64,000 nucleotides of DNA from Mucilaginibacter sp. (lineage in GTDB: Bacteria > Bacteroidota > Bacteroidia > Sphingobacteriales > Sphingobacteriaceae). The notes under the pieces are model-generated. The model was not told the DNA's origin. It saw only the letters and a program-made list of their open reading frames with translations, and ran no database searches. This document shows positions 61,108 through 64,000 of this stretch, one piece after another; position 1 is the stretch's first letter; each line of letters opens with the position of its first letter. The position numbers and the translations under genes are program-made. The stretch is taken from contig JAQBOA010000052.1 in the NCBI GenBank assembly GCA_028288305.1, positions 117,654 to 181,653 of the forward strand. Direction: 5' to 3'.

Positions 61108-62313
61108 ATGAATAACAAAAAATTCTTTAATAATTTATTCCAGGTTAGTTCGGGTACAACATTACCAAAAATTCTAATACTTGCAATTCCTTTTTTAATA
61201 TCATTGTTCTCTTGTGGTAGTAAAGGAAATCAAAAGAATGATCCTGCCGGAATGATAATCAGTTATAAGGTACTTACTTTACAACCACGATCGGCTACCT
61301 TAAATACCGATTATCCGGCAAGCATCCAAGGGCTACAAAATATTGAGATAAGGCCAAAAGTAGATGGTTTTATTGAAAAGATATATGTGGACGAGGGTTC
61401 CCTGGTAAAAAAAGGACAATTGCTTTTTAAAATACTTGCCCCTCAATATGAGCAGGCAGTACGCACTGCTGATGCAGGTATTAAAACGGCTGAGGCCGAT
61501 GTAAACACGGCAAAAATGCAGGTTGATAAAGTTAAGCCACTGGTTGAAAAAGATATTATCAGCCGTTACGAATTAGAGTCTGCTCAAAATGTGCTGCAAT
61601 CAAAACGAGCAGCTTTGGCCCAAGCAAAAGCCGCATTAGAAAATGCACGTATTAACCTGGGATATACAACCATTGTAAGCCCTGTAAATGGCGTAATTGG
61701 TTCATTACCTTATAAATTAGGCAGTTTGGTTACCAGTACAACTACCGAACCTTTGACCACAGTATATAATACAGGATCAGTTTACGCCTACTTTGCCATG
61801 AACGAAAAACAGCTGCTTAATTTCAGCAGGGACAGTTCTAATACCTCTATCCATACGAAATTAAAAAACATGCCCCAAGTAACGTTAATACTTTCTGATG
61901 GCACTGTTTATGAACATAAAGGTCGTATTGAAACCATTAACGGATTAATAAACACCACAACTGGTTCGGCTAATTTCAGGGCGGTTTTTACTAATCCAAA
62001 TGGATTGCTACGCAGCGGGAGTAGTGCAATGGTAAGGATACCTGCCAGGGTGAAATCAGCCATTATGGTTCCTCAAAATCTTACTTATCAGTTGCAGGAT
62101 AAGCGTTTTATTTATGTTGTAGATAATCATAATAAGGTGAAGAACACAGCAATCACCGTTATGGATAATACCCCCGGCCAGTTTTTTATTGTAACCAGCG
62201 GATTAAATACAGGCGATAAAATTATAGCCGAAGCAGTTAGTAATATAAAAGACGATACAGAAATTAAGCCGGAGGAAGTTAATGCCGCATCTGTATACCA
62301 GGGACTCGAATAA
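61108..62313 (+). CDS. RND efflux periplasmic adaptor (membrane fusion protein)
   Basis: 401 residues. A lipobox FLISLFSCGSKG gives a membrane-anchored lipoprotein after an unusually long 35-residue leader. The lipoyl half-motifs IEIRPKVDGFIEKIYVDEGS and INLGYTTIVSPVNGVIG flank a helical hairpin (about 110-180). The beta-barrel and membrane-proximal domains follow (LRSGSSAMVRIPARV, GLNTGDKIIAEAV). It links the inner-membrane pump to an outer-membrane channel. The pump gene starts 83 bp downstream. Confidence 0.9.
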   Translation: MNNKKFFNNLFQVSSGTTLPKILILAIPFLISLFSCGSKGNQKNDPAGMIISYKVLTLQPRSATLNTDYPASIQGLQNIEIRPKVDGFIEKIYVDEGSLVKKGQLLFKILAPQYEQAVRTADAGIKTAEADVNTAKMQVDKVKPLVEKDIISRYELESAQNVLQSKRAALAQAKAALENARINLGYTTIVSPVNGVIGSLPYKLGSLVTSTTTEPLTTVYNTGSVYAYFAMNEKQLLNFSRDSSNTSIHTKLKNMPQVTLILSDGTVYEHKGRIETINGLINTTTGSANFRAVFTNPNGLLRSGSSAMVRIPARVKSAIMVPQNLTYQLQDKRFIYVVDNHNKVKNTAITVMDNTPGQFFIVTSGLNTGDKIIAEAVSNIKDDTEIKPEEVNAASVYQGLE

Positions 62314-62318
62314 AAATT

Positions 62319-62385
62319 GTAGAGGCGCAATACTTTGCGTCTTTAATAAAAACCATTTTCAAGACGCAAGGTATTGCGTCTCTAC
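62319..62385. repeat. 25-bp inverted repeat between adaptor and pump genes
   Basis: GTAGAGGCGCAATACTTTGC and following bases (62319-62343) are the reverse complement of 62361-62385 at 23 of 25 positions. It makes a strong hairpin in the operon mRNA. It resembles GTAGAGACGCAA-type intergenic repeats known from other bacterial genomes (from memory). Confidence 0.6.
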
Positions 62386-62396
62386 ACATAAAATAT

Positions 62397-64000
62397 ATGT
62401 TAAAAAAATTTATAGAGCGGCCTGTACTTTCAACGGTAATTTCTGTACTGCTGGTAATATTAGGTGTAATAGGGTTAATAACCCTTCCTATCTCACAGTA
62501 TCCAAATATTGCACCTCCAACGGTACAGGTATCTGCTGATTATAGCGGGGCCAATGCCGATGTAGTATTAAAAAGTGTTATAGTGCCATTAGAGGAGCAA
62601 ATTAATGGTGTGGAGAACATGACCTATATGACCTCCTCTGCGGGTAATGATGGTTCAGCCTCTATAACAATTTTTTTTAAGGTTGGCACCAACCCCGATT
62701 TAGCAGCAGTAAATGTTCAGAACAGGGTTGCAAGGGCCACCAGCTTATTACCCCAGGTAGTTACACAATCAGGCGTAACAGTAGCAAAAAGTCAGAATAC
62801 AAACCTGTTGATATTTTCGCTATACAGCGAAAATAAGGCTTATGATGAAACTTTTTTGCAGAATTATGCAAAAATAAACCTGTTACCTCAAATACAGCGT
62901 GTTATTGGTATTGGAACCGCCCGTGTTTTTAACTCAATGGATTATGCCATGCGGATATGGTTAAAACCTGATGTGATGTCGAGGTACGGTATGGTTCCTG
63001 ATGATATTACCGAGGCATTGAACGAACAGAATATTGAGGCCGCTCCGGGCAAATTTGGTGAAAACAGTGGTGAATCTTTTCAATATGTAATCAAATATAC
63101 AGGCCGCCTGAAAACGGCTGAGGAATTTGGTAATATTGTACTTAAATCTGCCGGCAAAGGACAACTATTGCACTTAAGGGATATTGCCCGTGTAGAATTA
63201 GGAGCGCTGGATTACTCATCCACCTTTAAAATTAACGGCAAACCGGCTATAGGTGTTGGCGTTACCCAGGCATCAGGATCTAATGCGCGAAACGTTATTA
63301 ATGAAACCAAAGCAATTCTTGATAATGCCTCAGCAGACTTTCCAAAGGGTATAAAACTCACTTACCTGGTTGATGCTAATGAGTATCTGAATGCCTCAAT
63401 CGAAAAGGTGATCAGTACCCTTATTGAAGCTTTTATCCTGGTTTTTATTGTGGTATTTATTTTTCTTCAGGATTTCCGTTCAACACTTATTCCCGCTATA
63501 GCGGTACCTGTAGCTATTGTAGGTACCTTCTTCTTTTTAAACCTGTTTGGCTTTACGCTTAACCTGCTTACGCTTTTTGCGCTGGTGTTAGCTATCGGGA
63601 TTGTGGTTGACGATGCCATTGTTGTTGTAGAAGCCGTTCATGCTAAGTTAGACAAGGGATATAAATCGGCCAGGAAAGCATCGATACATGCCATGCACGA
63701 AATTGCCGGTGCCATCATTTCAATTACATTGGTGATGTCGGCGGTATTTTTGCCGGTAACATTTATTACAGGTTCAACAGGCGTATTTTACAGACAATTC
63801 GGCATTACGCTTGCTGTTGCTATTTTAATATCAGCGATAAACGCGCTAACGCTCACTCCGGCATTATGTGCTTTATTTTTAAGGCCGCACTCCGAAGAAG
63901 AAAAAAAGCATCGTTTTTTTAACTTTTTCTACTCCCGTTTTGATATCGCATTCGAAGCCGTAACCACTAACTACAAAAGATCCGTTTATTACTTAATAAA
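62397..64000 (+). CDS. RND multidrug efflux permease (HAE1), runs past the window
   Basis: The first 534 codons are present, cut by the window end. It opens LKKFIERPVLSTVISVLLVI with the first membrane helix. LITLPISQYPNIAPPTVQVS and PLEEQINGVENMTYMTSSAG follow, then VVDDAIVVVEAVH in helix 4 with the paired aspartates that carry protons. These match AcrB/MexB-type pumps. Drug range cannot be inferred. The adaptor gene precedes it; an outer-membrane factor would be expected downstream, outside the window. Confidence 0.93.
   Translation, partial: MLKKFIERPVLSTVISVLLVILGVIGLITLPISQYPNIAPPTVQVSADYSGANADVVLKSVIVPLEEQINGVENMTYMTSSAGNDGSASITIFFKVGTNPDLAAVNVQNRVARATSLLPQVVTQSGVTVAKSQNTNLLIFSLYSENKAYDETFLQNYAKINLLPQIQRVIGIGTARVFNSMDYAMRIWLKPDVMSRYGMVPDDITEALNEQNIEAAPGKFGENSGESFQYVIKYTGRLKTAEEFGNIVLKSAGKGQLLHLRDIARVELGALDYSSTFKINGKPAIGVGVTQASGSNARNVINETKAILDNASADFPKGIKLTYLVDANEYLNASIEKVISTLIEAFILVFIVVFIFLQDFRSTLIPAIAVPVAIVGTFFFLNLFGFTLNLLTLFALVLAIGIVVDDAIVVVEAVHAKLDKGYKSARKASIHAMHEIAGAIISITLVMSAVFLPVTFITGSTGVFYRQFGITLAVAILISAINALTLTPALCALFLRPHSEEEKKHRFFNFFYSRFDIAFEAVTTNYKRSVYYLI

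Noticed and set aside
62282..62539. Plus-strand 85-codon frame across the adaptor-pump junction
   Set aside because: It overlaps both real genes out of frame and includes the intergenic hairpin.

Overview
The window looks like chromosome of a Bacteroidota bacterium, most like the family Sphingobacteriaceae (Mucilaginibacter/Pedobacter type). The basis is AT-rich DNA, TAnnTTTG-type -7 promoter elements, many lipoproteins with a Cys-Lys-Lys-Asp start, carboxypeptidase-regulatory-domain outer-membrane proteins, DUF5686 and DUF2723 proteins, and a SprB-type repeat. Genus is inference; no rRNA is present.

Layout. 0-5 kb: two outer-membrane or secreted proteins, then a cluster of mobile debris. 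This holds a frameshifted REP-associated tyrosine transposase (RAYT), eight copies or fragments of its REP-like hairpin, an internally deleted derivative of the same element, a 206-bp fold-back and a 42-bp tandem repeat. 5-10 kb: a DUF2723 glycosyltransferase-like membrane protein, an acetyltransferase and two lipoproteins. 10-16.2 kb: phosphate uptake, in the order porin, pstS, pstC, pstA, pstB, phoU, all on the minus strand; a second, lipoprotein PstS lies alone at 48 kb. 16.5-19.1 kb: a hybrid histidine kinase flanked by two gene remnants (glycoside hydrolase family 3 C-terminus; DnaE-type polymerase C-terminus). 19.1-20.8 kb: tRNA-Lys, a BNR/YCF48-like protein and two tRNA-Leu genes.

20.8-38.4 kb is a decayed prophage or island next to tRNA-Leu(GAG). 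A truncated integrase is fused to the 3' end of a tape-measure gene. Behind it come tail genes, a pair of overlapping frames joined by a T7 slip site, large and small terminase, cargo lipoproteins, an RRM protein, an S24-type repressor and an XRE regulator. No portal, capsid or lysis gene was recognised. Two kinds of palindrome recur at its promoters and gene boundaries.

38.4-47 kb is sugar metabolism: GH130, a PMM2-like HAD phosphomannomutase, mannose-6-phosphate isomerase and class I fructose-bisphosphate aldolase form a plausible route from beta-mannosides to glycolysis. A SatD-like/DUF3307 pair, NagB and a GH3 beta-glucosidase follow. 49-55 kb: altronate dehydratase, a rhamnose-mutarotase-family protein and two outer-membrane barrels. 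55.7-60.8 kb: a TonB-receptor-like barrel divergent from a LytS/LytTR two-component pair. 61.1 kb to the end: an RND efflux adaptor and the first part of its pump, which runs off the window.
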